Source: UBA4744 sp035282865
GTDB taxonomy: Bacteria > Actinomycetota > Acidimicrobiia > Spongiisociales > UBA4744
NCBI GenBank assembly: GCA_035282865.1
Contig: DATEVB010000236.1
Coordinates: forward strand, 1 to 16,585
Direction: 5' to 3'
Length of the DNA stretch: 16,585 nucleotides
Shown here: piece by piece, positions 5,288 to 11,656 of the stretch
How the letters are laid out: the number at the start of each line of letters is the position of its first letter
How positions within the stretch are numbered: position 1 is the stretch's first letter
Notes under the pieces: generated by a model
What the model saw: only the letters and a program-made list of their open reading frames with translations
What the model was told of the DNA's origin: nothing
Databases searched by the model: none
Translations under genes and position numbers: made by a program

Positions 5288-6606
5288 AACCCTTCATAGT
5301 TGCGCATGGTCAACTGGCTCTCGATCTGCTTCATCGTTTCGAGCGCTACGCCGACCACGATGAGAATCGACACCCCACCAAAACCGACGCTGACGTTCCA
5401 AATGGCCCCGGCAACAGAGGGCAGGATGGCCACAATCCCCAGGAACAAGGAACCCGGCAGCGTGATGCGGTTGAGGATGTGCTCCAGGTGCCGGGCCGTC
5501 TGGCTGCCGGGCCGCACGCCGGGCACGAAACCTCCCTGACGCTGAATCATCTCCGCCTGACGAACCGGGTCGAATTGGATGGCGGTGTAGAAGTAGGTGA
5601 AGAAGATGATCAAGGTGAACAGCAGGAAGATGTAGAACGTGCTGACGCCCTGGCTATTGCCTATGTTGATGTCGATCCAGTTGCGAACGCTGGTCATGAA
5701 GCCGCCTCCGTCGGACGGAATAGCGGTCGCGATCAGCACCGGGAAGTACATCATGCTGGTGGCAAAGATCACCGGGATCACACCGGCCGTGTTGACTTTC
5801 AGCGGGATGTATGTGCTCTGCCCACCCATGACCCGCCGCCCGCGAACGCGCTTGGCGAACTGGATCGGGATCCGTCGCTGTCCCTGTTCCACGTAGATGA
5901 TGCCGGCGATCATCACCAGGAACATCACGATGAATACGATGAAGATGAGCACGCCGCCCGGCCGGCCGGCGGTGATCGTGCCGGCGTAGATGAGAGCGAA
6001 GCTGGACGGGAGCTGACTGACGATGGAGACGAAGATCACCAGTGACATCCCGTTCCCGACCCCGCGCTGGGTGATCAGCTCGCCGATCCACATGATGAAG
6101 GCGGTACCGGCGGTCATCGTCAGAACGATGAGAGCTACCCGGGGCGTCGTGTAGTCCTCCGGGGAGATGAGAAGGATCCCGCCGGTCAGAGAGCCCCGGC
6201 TGAACAAATACGTGATACCGGTCGACTGCAGGAGGGCCAGCACCACAGTGAGGTAGCGCGTCCACTGGGTGATGGTCTTGCGGCCCGATTCACCCTCGTC
6301 TTGCAGGCGCTGGAGTCGTGGGATCACCACGGCCAACAACTGCATGATGATGCTCGAAGTGATGTACGGCATGATGCCGAGACTGAAAACGGAGAACCGC
6401 TCTAGCGCACCGCCGGAAAACAGGTTCAGCAGACCGATGATCCCCGCGGATTGCTGCTGCGTGGCCAGTTCCTGCACCTGGTTCAGATCGACGCCGGGGA
6501 CCGGGATGGCGGTGCCCAGGCGATAAACGGCGAACATGGCCAGGGTGAACAGGATCTTCCGGCGAAGGTCCGGGATCTTGAACATGTAGCGGTACATGGA
6601 AAGCAT
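5278..6606 (-). CDS. secY: Preprotein translocase subunit SecY
   Basis: SecY is the channel of the Sec translocon in the cytoplasmic membrane. The 442-residue product has the normal length and about ten hydrophobic segments, beginning with ILFTLAMFAVYRLG near residues 18-31. Diagnostic features are the plug-proximal PVPGVDLNQ after the first segment, FSLGIMPYITSSIIMQLL (second segment), GGILLISPEDY, and the cytoplasmic loop GQRRIPIQFAKR that contacts SecA or the ribosome. The C-terminus is the conserved RNYEGFL. The start is the ATG at 6606, giving MLSMYRYMFKIPDLRRK. It follows rplO at the end of the spc block as usual, separated by 114 nt. Its stop codon lies inside a perfect hairpin. Confidence 0.98.
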   Translation of the reverse strand: MLSMYRYMFKIPDLRRKILFTLAMFAVYRLGTAIPVPGVDLNQVQELATQQQSAGIIGLLNLFSGGALERFSVFSLGIMPYITSSIIMQLLAVVIPRLQRLQDEGESGRKTITQWTRYLTVVLALLQSTGITYLFSRGSLTGGILLISPEDYTTPRVALIVLTMTAGTAFIMWIGELITQRGVGNGMSLVIFVSIVSQLPSSFALIYAGTITAGRPGGVLIFIVFIVMFLVMIAGIIYVEQGQRRIPIQFAKRVRGRRVMGGQSTYIPLKVNTAGVIPVIFATSMMYFPVLIATAIPSDGGGFMTSVRNWIDINIGNSQGVSTFYIFLLFTLIIFFTYFYTAIQFDPVRQAEMIQRQGGFVPGVRPGSQTARHLEHILNRITLPGSLFLGIVAILPSVAGAIWNVSVGFGGVSILIVVGVALETMKQIESQLTMRNYEGFLT

Positions 6607-6668
6607 GGGGGTTCCGTTCAGTCTCGTTGATTGTGGCGATTATCTGCCAAGGGGCCCACCATCAGATA

Positions 6669-6696
6669 CCCGCCATCCGTGAAACGGGACGGCGGG
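6669..6696 (-). promoter_or_regulatory. Imperfect GC-rich hairpin in the rplO/secY gap
   Basis: The 114-nt gap between rplO and secY contains CCCGCC (6669-6674) facing GGCGGG (6691-6696). Inside this, TCC and GT pair with AC and GGA around a GAA loop, with one mismatch and a bulge. No U-tract follows. It could be an attenuating or mRNA-processing structure between ribosomal genes and secY, which are usually expressed at different levels. I see no 7-nt repeat words in this gap. Confidence 0.35.
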
Positions 6697-6720
6697 CGGG
6701 GGATGAGAGCGGAGCGCGGA

Positions 6721-7188
6721 TCACTCGGCGATGACCTCGGCGGTCCCCCCGGCCGCCTCGATCTTGGCGGCGGCCTCCTTGCTGAAGACATGCGCCCGGA
6801 CGGTGAGAGACTTGTCGAGGTCGCCCTCGGCCAGCACCTTCACTCGACCCCGCTTCTTGATCAAGCCCCGGTCTCTCAGGTCATCAGGTGTGACGGTTGA
6901 ACCCGCCCTGAACCCGTTCAGCCGCTCAACATTGATGACCGCAAAGTACTCCTTGTTTGGATTGGTGAATCCGCGCAATTTGGGGAGCCGCCGCGCCAGA
7001 GGTGTTTGACCACCCTCAAACCCCGGGCGAAGCTTGCTGCGGGCGTTCAAACCCTTCGTGCCACGGCCGGCCGTTTTGCCGCGCCGGCCGCCCTCGCCGC
7101 GCCCCACCCGGATCTTGGTCTTCTTTGAGCCGGGAGCCGGCTTGAGGTGGTGAAGCTGGAGCTTGCTGGTTTTCTCTTGTTCAGCCAT
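6721..7188 (-). CDS. rplO: 50S ribosomal protein L15
   Basis: L15 is a late-assembling large-subunit protein whose extended N-terminus penetrates 23S rRNA. The 155-residue product contains LHHLKPAPGSKKTKIRVGRG, the glycine-rich GKTAGRGTKGLNARS and FEGGQTPLARRLPKLRGF, followed by the globular C-domain. The start is the ATG at 7188 (MAEQEKTSKLQLHHL). The frame stays open upstream, but that region is the repeat array between rpmD and rplO and the family similarity begins at this ATG. The Shine-Dalgarno sequence is weak (AGGGA about 11 nt upstream). The preceding gap of 94 nt is unusual for this operon. Confidence 0.97.
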   Translation of the reverse strand: MAEQEKTSKLQLHHLKPAPGSKKTKIRVGRGEGGRRGKTAGRGTKGLNARSKLRPGFEGGQTPLARRLPKLRGFTNPNKEYFAVINVERLNGFRAGSTVTPDDLRDRGLIKKRGRVKVLAEGDLDKSLTVRAHVFSKEAAAKIEAAGGTAEVIAE

Positions 7189-7223
7189 ATCGGTTGGTAT
7201 CCCTACATTGTCGATCGTGGTTC

Positions 7224-7282
7224 GGTTCGCAGTCGGCGGTTGGCTGTCGTGAAACCGCAAACCGCCTTCTGCCAACCGCCAA
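7224..7282. repeat. 7-nt-period degenerate repeat, array 3 (rplO/rpmD gap)
   Basis: The plus strand parses into heptamers in one phase, most ending in GC: GGTTCGC (7224), AGTCGGC (7231), GGTTGGC (7238), AAACCGC (7252 and again 7259), CTTCTGC (7266) and CAACCGC (7273). The left half is the inverse of the right half: GGCGGTTGGC (7235-7244) is the exact reverse complement of GCCAACCGCC (7271-7280), a potential 10-bp stem. The array runs directly into the rpmD stop codon. Confidence 0.7.
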
Positions 7283-7474
7283 CTAGTTCTTGGTCTCCTC
7301 CACCTGCACCAGGTGCGCCACCCTGGCAAGCATGCCGCGCACATCCGGCGTGTCGCGGTGCTCGACGGTTTGCTGCAGGCGTCGCAATCCCAGGCTGCGC
7401 ACGGTTGCTCGCGTCTTTGGTTTCTGCCCGATCGTGCTCTTGATGAGCGTCACGGTGAGATTCTTCTCGGCCAT
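7283..7474 (-). CDS. rpmD: 50S ribosomal protein L30
   Basis: L30 is a small 23S rRNA-binding protein. The 63-residue product contains the family core LTVTLIKSTIGQKPKTRATVR, then LGLRRLQQTVEHRDTPDVRGML and the C-terminal VAHLVQVEE. I choose the ATG at 7474, which has GAGGG about 9 nt upstream. An ATG at 7483 overlaps the rpsE stop as ATGA but would sit directly on the Shine-Dalgarno sequence. The order rpsE-rpmD-rplO is standard. Confidence 0.95.
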   Translation of the reverse strand: MAEKNLTVTLIKSTIGQKPKTRATVRSLGLRRLQQTVEHRDTPDVRGMLARVAHLVQVEETKN

Positions 7475-7479
7475 GGTTG

Positions 7480-8031
7480 TCATCCCTCTTCGCCGACCTG
7501 GGCGCGCAACAGCTCGGTTGAGCGGTAGGCCGCCAGCAAGCCCGGAGGCGTCACCTCCTCGGGACGTTTGCCACGCAGCTTTGCCACCTCCTCGGGACGC
7601 CGCTGGGCCAGCAATCCTTGCATGGTTGCCCTCGCCACGTTGAGGTGGGTGGGCGATCCGAGCGACTTGGCCAGGGCGTCGCGAACGCCGGCGGCTTCGA
7701 GAATCTGCCGGACCGCACCGCCGGCGATGACCCCGGTACCGGGAGCGGCCGGTTTCATCAAGACCCGGGAAGCCCCGTGCACACCGGTCACTTCGTGGAT
7801 GAGTGTGGTCCCCGCCATGGGGATGGGCACCATTGCCTTGCGAGCGGTCTCCATTCCCTTCTGAATGGCCGCCGGCACCTCTTTTGCTTTGCCGTATCCG
7901 ACCCCCACCTTGCCGCGACCGTCACCAACGACCACCAGTGCGGTGAACGAGAACCTCCGGCCACCTTTGACGACTTTGGCGACCCGGTTGATCTGTACGA
8001 CTCGTTCATCCAGTTGCTGCATCTCGGCCAT
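7480..8031 (-). CDS. rpsE: 30S ribosomal protein S5
   Basis: S5 lies at the mRNA entry channel of the small subunit, where it supports accuracy and mRNA unwinding. The 183-residue product has the double-stranded RNA-binding-like N-domain (VVQINRVAKVVKGGRRFSFTALVVVGD), the loop GRGKVGVGYGKAKEVPAAI, and the C-domain GGAVRQILEAAGVRDALAKSLGSPTHLNVARAT. The start is the ATG at 8031, with AGGAG 6 nt upstream formed partly by the rplR stop codon (TAGGAG). A C-terminal extension of about 20 residues after the LRGKRPEEV segment is mildly longer than in E. coli. Confidence 0.97.
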   Translation of the reverse strand: MAEMQQLDERVVQINRVAKVVKGGRRFSFTALVVVGDGRGKVGVGYGKAKEVPAAIQKGMETARKAMVPIPMAGTTLIHEVTGVHGASRVLMKPAAPGTGVIAGGAVRQILEAAGVRDALAKSLGSPTHLNVARATMQGLLAQRRPEEVAKLRGKRPEEVTPPGLLAAYRSTELLRAQVGEEG

Positions 8032-8040
8032 CGTCAACTC

Positions 8041-8394
8041 CTAAAACTTCAGACCGGATTGGCGGGCTGACTCCGCCAGCGCCTTGACCCGGCCGTGGAA
8101 CGGGTATCCGCCCCTATCGAATACCACTTCAGAGACTCCTGCAGCCGAGGCACGTTCGCTCAGCAGCTTTCCTACCTCGGCGGCGGTTGCGACGCTGAGC
8201 GTCTTGTCGCGCAACGCAGCTTCCTGGGAGGAAGCCGCGGCCAGCGTGTGGCCTGCGTCGTCGTCGATGATTTGGGCGGAGATGTACCGGTTGCTGCGGT
8301 AGACCGCCAGACGGGGACGAGCCCGGGTTCCGACCAGCTTCTTGCGTACCCGGACGTGCCGGCGACGCCGGGCTTGTGTGCGTGACCCTTTCAT
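8041..8394 (-). CDS. rplR: 50S ribosomal protein L18
   Basis: L18 binds 5S rRNA and helps place it in the central protuberance. The 117-residue product has the basic N-terminus RTQARRRRHVRVRKKLVGT, then RPRLAVYRSNRYISAQIIDD, and the conserved C-terminal VVFDRGGYPFHGRVKALAESAR. The ATG at 8394 overlaps the rplF stop as ATGA. Length and order (rplF-rplR-rpsE) are standard. Confidence 0.97.
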   Translation of the reverse strand: MKGSRTQARRRRHVRVRKKLVGTRARPRLAVYRSNRYISAQIIDDDAGHTLAAASSQEAALRDKTLSVATAAEVGKLLSERASAAGVSEVVFDRGGYPFHGRVKALAESARQSGLKF

Positions 8395-8933
8395 CTCGAC
8401 ACACCTGCCTTTCCTGCCTTGCGCCGAACGTATTCGTCCACGTATCGAATGCCTTTGCCCTTGTAGGGCTCGGGCGGCCGCACTTTTCTGATATTGGCCG
8501 CTGCCTGCCCGACCAGTTCCTTGTCGATGCCGCTCACGATGATGCGAGTCTGCTCGGGAACTTCGAACGTGATGCCGTCGGGTGCGGCGACTTCCACCGG
8601 GTGGCTGAATCCAACCAATAGCTCGATGTTATTGCCTTTGAGCGACGCCCGGTAGCCGACACCAACAATGCTCAACTCCTTGCGAAACCCCTCGGAAACG
8701 CCCTCAACCATGTTGGCCAGCAGAGCTCGCGACAGGCCGTGCAGCGCACGAGTCTGCCGGTCCTCATCGTTGCGCTCCACCCGAGCTTCACCGTCTTCCA
8801 CCACGACCGTCACTCGCTCATGGAAGTTGCGCTCGAGCATGCCCTTGGGACCCTTGACCGTCACGTCCTGCCCGGCGACCTCGATGTCGACGCCGGACGC
8901 GATCGGAACCGGACTCTTGCCAATCCGACTCAT
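8391..8933 (-). CDS. rplF: 50S ribosomal protein L6
   Basis: L6 lies near the factor-binding site and the sarcin-ricin loop. The 180-residue product has two similar domains. It begins MSRIGKSPVPIASGVDI, with VKGPKGMLERNF in the N-domain, and ends with the signature PEPYKGKGIRYVDEYVRRKAGKAG. The ATG at 8933 has GAGGTG about 8 nt upstream and lies one base after the rpsH stop; the frame is open five codons further but those overlap rpsH and lack family similarity. Confidence 0.97.
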   Translation of the reverse strand: MSRIGKSPVPIASGVDIEVAGQDVTVKGPKGMLERNFHERVTVVVEDGEARVERNDEDRQTRALHGLSRALLANMVEGVSEGFRKELSIVGVGYRASLKGNNIELLVGFSHPVEVAAPDGITFEVPEQTRIIVSGIDKELVGQAAANIRKVRPPEPYKGKGIRYVDEYVRRKAGKAGVSR

Positions 8934-8934
8934 G

Positions 8935-9330
8935 TCACCACACCTCACAGATGATCTCGCCGCCCAGGCGGCGCCGGCGGGCTTCCCGGTCGGGCAGTAG
9001 GCCCTGGGACGTGGACACCACGATGACGCCCAATCCGCCTTGTGAACGCGGCAGATCCGAAGCCCCGCGATACACGCGGTGCCCGGGCGACGATACCCGG
9101 CGGATGCCCTGGATGACCCGGGCGCGTCCGGGCGCGTACTTCATCTTGACGGTCAGCTCCAAGCCGGGGCCTTTCGGCTGGACGTCAAAACCATCGATGA
9201 AGCCTTCGGCGGCAAGGATCTTGGCCACTTCCGTCTTGACCTTCGAAGACGGCATCGAGATGGTGTGCTTCACAGCCTGGTTGCCGTTACGGATTCTCGT
9301 CAACATGTCTGCAATGGGATCAGTGTTCAT
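8935..9330 (-). CDS. rpsH: 30S ribosomal protein S8
   Basis: S8 is a primary 16S rRNA binder in the central domain; in E. coli it also represses the spc operon by binding L5 mRNA. The 131-residue product begins MNTDPIADMLTRIRNGNQA and ends with GGLGVIVVSTSQGLLPDREA and the conserved GGEIICEVW. The ATG at 9330 overlaps the rpsZ stop by one base (TAATG). I did not find an obvious S8-site mimic at the start of rplE. Confidence 0.97.
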   Translation of the reverse strand: MNTDPIADMLTRIRNGNQAVKHTISMPSSKVKTEVAKILAAEGFIDGFDVQPKGPGLELTVKMKYAPGRARVIQGIRRVSSPGHRVYRGASDLPRSQGGLGVIVVSTSQGLLPDREARRRRLGGEIICEVW

Positions 9331-9515
9331 TACCAGGACGCCTTTCTGACCCCGGGAAGCTCACCGCGAGAAGCCAGTTCTCTCATGCAGATGCGGCACA
9401 TGCCGAACTTGCGCATATAGGCGCGCGGCCGACCACAGCGGTTGCAGCGGTTGTACTGACGCACCTTGAACTTCGGCATCCGTTGTGACTTCGCAATCAG
9501 ACTCTTTTTTGCCAT
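9330..9515 (-). CDS. rpsZ: 30S ribosomal protein S14, zinc-binding (short) form
   Basis: This is the 61-residue short S14, located in the 30S head. It has an intact zinc ribbon: C24-x2-C27 (NRCNRCGRP) and C40-x2-C43 (MCRICMRE). The family N-terminus MAKKSLIAKSQRMPKFKVR supports the ATG at 9515. The zinc-independent form of about 90-100 residues, found in proteobacteria and as a second copy in many actinobacteria, is not seen here. The gene lies between rplE and rpsH, as is standard. Confidence 0.97.
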   Translation of the reverse strand: MAKKSLIAKSQRMPKFKVRQYNRCNRCGRPRAYMRKFGMCRICMRELASRGELPGVRKASW

Positions 9516-9528
9516 ACCAACCCTCGTT

Positions 9529-10086
9529 TCACGCCCTGGTTTCAGTTCTGCGGAACGGAAAACCGAACGCCTCGAGCAATGCCTTGGCATGCTCATCGGA
9601 GCCGGCAGTCGTGCAGATGGTGACGTCCATCCCCCGCACCGCGGTAACCTTGTCGTAGTCGATTTCCGGGAAAATCAACTGTTCGGTGACACCGAAGCTG
9701 TAGTTGCCGCGGCCGTCGAACGACTTCGGGTTGAGACCGCGGAAGTCACGCACTCGGGGTATCGCTACCGCCACCAGGCGATCGAAGAACTCCCACATGC
9801 GGTCACCCCTCATCGTCACCGAGACGCCGACCGCGTTGCCCTGCCGCAGTTTGAAATTGGCGATCGACTTCCTGGCCCGATTCAGACGTGGTTTCTGACC
9901 GGTGATGATGGCGAGCTCTTGCATGGCCGATTCGATCTGTTTCGGCTCCGAAATCCCCTCACCGATGCCCATGTTGACCACGATCTTCTCCATGCGCGGC
10001 ACCTGCATCGCATTGTCGAGGTTGAGCTTCTCCTTCAACGCAGGAGCGACCTCGGCGGCGTACTTCTCCTTGAGGCGAGGTATCAC
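9529..10086 (-). CDS. rplE: 50S ribosomal protein L5
   Basis: L5 binds 5S rRNA and forms the bridge to S13. The 185-residue product includes MEKIVVNMGIGEG, the signature ITGQKPRLNRARKSIANFKLR, GVSVTMRGDRMWEFFDRL, and the C-terminal MDVTICTTAGSDEHAKALLEAFGFPF. The start is a GTG at 10086 (IPRLKEKYAAEV), overlapping the rplX stop as GTGA, a translational coupling arrangement. Length is normal. Confidence 0.97.
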   Translation of the reverse strand: MIPRLKEKYAAEVAPALKEKLNLDNAMQVPRMEKIVVNMGIGEGISEPKQIESAMQELAIITGQKPRLNRARKSIANFKLRQGNAVGVSVTMRGDRMWEFFDRLVAVAIPRVRDFRGLNPKSFDGRGNYSFGVTEQLIFPEIDYDKVTAVRGMDVTICTTAGSDEHAKALLEAFGFPFRRTETRA

Positions 10087-10388
10087 AGGTCACCTCCGCA
10101 TTTCACGCACGTGCGGTGCTTGAGCCCGTCGGTATCGAAACGGTGGCCGATCCGGGTTGGCCCACAATCGGGGCAGACGATCATCACATTGGACGAGTTG
10201 ATCGGCATGTCCTTGTCGATGATGCCGCCCTGCATGGTCTGCCCGCGCGGACGCTGGTGTTTCTTAGCGGTGTTGACGCCTTCAACGATCACCTTGCCGG
10301 TCTTCGACATGACCCGCACAACGCGCGACTCTTTCCCGGCATCCTTGCCGGCGATGACCTTCACCTTGTCGCCTTCGCGTAACCGCAT
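10083..10388 (-). CDS. rplX: 50S ribosomal protein L24
   Basis: L24 initiates large-subunit assembly and lies near the exit tunnel. The 101-residue product starts MRLREGDKVKVIAGKDAGKE, a KOW motif, and continues VIVEGVNTAKKHQRP. Its C-terminus carries two CxxC pairs (CPDCG and CVKCGG), a zinc ribbon found in many bacterial L24 proteins. The ATG at 10388 overlaps the rplN stop by one base (TGATG). The longer open frame upstream is overlap with rplN and is not L24. Confidence 0.97.
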   Translation of the reverse strand: MRLREGDKVKVIAGKDAGKESRVVRVMSKTGKVIVEGVNTAKKHQRPRGQTMQGGIIDKDMPINSSNVMIVCPDCGPTRIGHRFDTDGLKHRTCVKCGGDL

Positions 10389-10756
10389 CAGATGACCTCC
10401 GGGGCGAGCGAAACGATCCTCATGAATTTCTTGTCTCGCAGTTCTCGAGCCACGGGACCAAAGATGCGGGTGCCGCGCGGCTGCTGGTTCTGGTCGATGA
10501 TCACGCATGCGTTGTCATCGAATCGGATGTAGGTGCCGTCTTGACGCCGGTATCCCTTGGCGGTCCTCACCACCACGGCCTTCACAACTTCGCCGCGCTT
10601 GACGGTGCCGCCGGGGATGGCGTCCTTGACGGTGCCGACGATGATATCGCCCAATCCGGCGTAGCGTCGGCGAGATCCGCCCAACACCCGAATGCACAGC
10701 AATTCACGGGCGCCGCTGTTGTCGGCGACCTTGAGCCGCGACTCCTGCTGGATCAT
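10388..10756 (-). CDS. rplN: 50S ribosomal protein L14
   Basis: L14 contacts 16S rRNA in an intersubunit bridge and is the docking site for silencing factor RsfS. The 122-residue product starts MIQQESRLKVADNSGARELL, contains GDIIVGTVKDAIPGG, and ends GPVARELRDKKFMRIVSLAPEVI; all are family hallmarks at the standard length. The ATG at 10756 overlaps the rpsQ stop as ATGA. It is the first gene of the classical spc block but is joined here to the S10 block without a gap. Confidence 0.98.
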   Translation of the reverse strand: MIQQESRLKVADNSGARELLCIRVLGGSRRRYAGLGDIIVGTVKDAIPGGTVKRGEVVKAVVVRTAKGYRRQDGTYIRFDDNACVIIDQNQQPRGTRIFGPVARELRDKKFMRIVSLAPEVI

Positions 10757-11013
10757 CGGGCCCGCTCCACGATTTCAACGACCCGCCAGCGCTTGGTCTT
10801 GGAGAGCGGACGCGTTTCGGCGATCCGAACGGTATCGCCCACCTTGGCGTCGTAGGCATCGTCATGGGCGTGGAACCGCTTCCTGCTCCGTACAACCTTG
10901 TCATACCGCGGGTGACGCATCGACTGCGAGATCTCGACGGTGACCGTCTTGGCGCGGGCGTCGGACACCACAACGCCGACTCTCGTCTTGCGTGTGGCAC
11001 GCTCCTCGACCAT
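10753..11013 (-). CDS. rpsQ: 30S ribosomal protein S17
   Basis: S17 is a primary 16S rRNA binder with an OB fold. The 86-residue product contains TRVGVVVSDARAKTVTVEI, the loop MRHPRYDKVVRSRKRFHAHDD and the C-terminal GDTVRIAETRPLSKTKRWRV. I choose the ATG at 11013 because GGAAGG lies 6 nt upstream; a GTG immediately before it (11016) would give GTGA coupling to rpmC and cannot be excluded. The order rplP-rpmC-rpsQ is standard. Confidence 0.96.
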   Translation of the reverse strand: MVEERATRKTRVGVVVSDARAKTVTVEISQSMRHPRYDKVVRSRKRFHAHDDAYDAKVGDTVRIAETRPLSKTKRWRVVEIVERAR

Positions 11014-11246
11014 CACTTACCTTCCTTTTCCGTGGCCCGCTGTTGCGCGGCCCAAGCTTCGAGTTCTTGTTCCCGGATCACCGTGGCGAGCCGGGCGATA
11101 TCTTTGCGCACCTCGCCGAGGCGTGCGGTGTTGTCCAACTGGTTGGTGGCGAGCTGGAAACGCAGGTTGAAAAGCTCCTCTTTGGATTCCTCCAACCGCT
11201 CCTCCAGCTCCTGCACTGTGAGGTCGCGCAGGTCGATGGCTTTCAC
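11013..11246 (-). CDS. rpmC: 50S ribosomal protein L29
   Basis: L29 lies beside the exit tunnel and forms part of the trigger-factor and SRP docking area. The 77-residue product is an all-helical hairpin with the signature LTVQELEERLEESKEELFNL and FQLATNQLDNTARLGEVRKD. A C-terminal tail (EQELEAWAAQQRATEKEGK) makes it slightly longer than the E. coli protein (63), as in other actinobacteria. The start is a GTG at 11246 overlapping the rplP stop as GTGA. Confidence 0.96.
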   Translation of the reverse strand: MKAIDLRDLTVQELEERLEESKEELFNLRFQLATNQLDNTARLGEVRKDIARLATVIREQELEAWAAQQRATEKEGK

Positions 11247-11656
11247 GTCTCCTCCCGCATCACAAACTTGGTCTTGATGGGCAGCTTGTGACCGGCGCGA
11301 CGCATTGCCTCGCGAGCCAGGTCTTCGGGTACCCCCGACAGCTCGAACATCACCCGGCCTGGTTTCACGACCGCTACCCAGAACTCTGGATTGCCTTTGC
11401 CCGATCCCATCCGGGTTTCGGCCGGCTTCTGGGTGACCGGCTTGTCCGGGAAGATGGTGATCCAGACTTTCCCGCCACGCTTGATCGTTCTGGTGATCGC
11501 CACCCGAGCCGATTCGATCTGCCGGGCGGTGATCCAGCCTTCCTCGAGCGCCTTGATCCCGTACTCACCGAACGACACCCTGGTGCCGCCTTTGGCTGTG
11601 CCTCGCCTGCGGCCGCGGTGCATCTTCCGATATTTGGTCCGTTTGGGCATCAACAT
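11243..11656 (-). CDS. rplP: 50S ribosomal protein L16
   Basis: L16 organises the A-site tRNA-binding region of the large subunit. The 137-residue product begins MLMPKRTKYRKMHRGRRRG and contains ISARVAITR-like IESARVAITRTIKRGGKVWI and the signature ETRMGSGKGNPEFWVAVV. The start is the ATG at 11656 giving the family's usual MLMPKR; an internal ATG two codons later is less likely. It overlaps the rpsC stop by one base (TGATG). Length and location are standard. Confidence 0.97.
   Translation of the reverse strand: MLMPKRTKYRKMHRGRRRGTAKGGTRVSFGEYGIKALEEGWITARQIESARVAITRTIKRGGKVWITIFPDKPVTQKPAETRMGSGKGNPEFWVAVVKPGRVMFELSGVPEDLAREAMRRAGHKLPIKTKFVMREET

Noticed and set aside
5179..6045. Plus-strand open frame of 288 codons opposite secY
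   Set aside because: Its Asp/His/Glu-rich composition is the antisense image of hydrophobic secY codons; no independent coding evidence.
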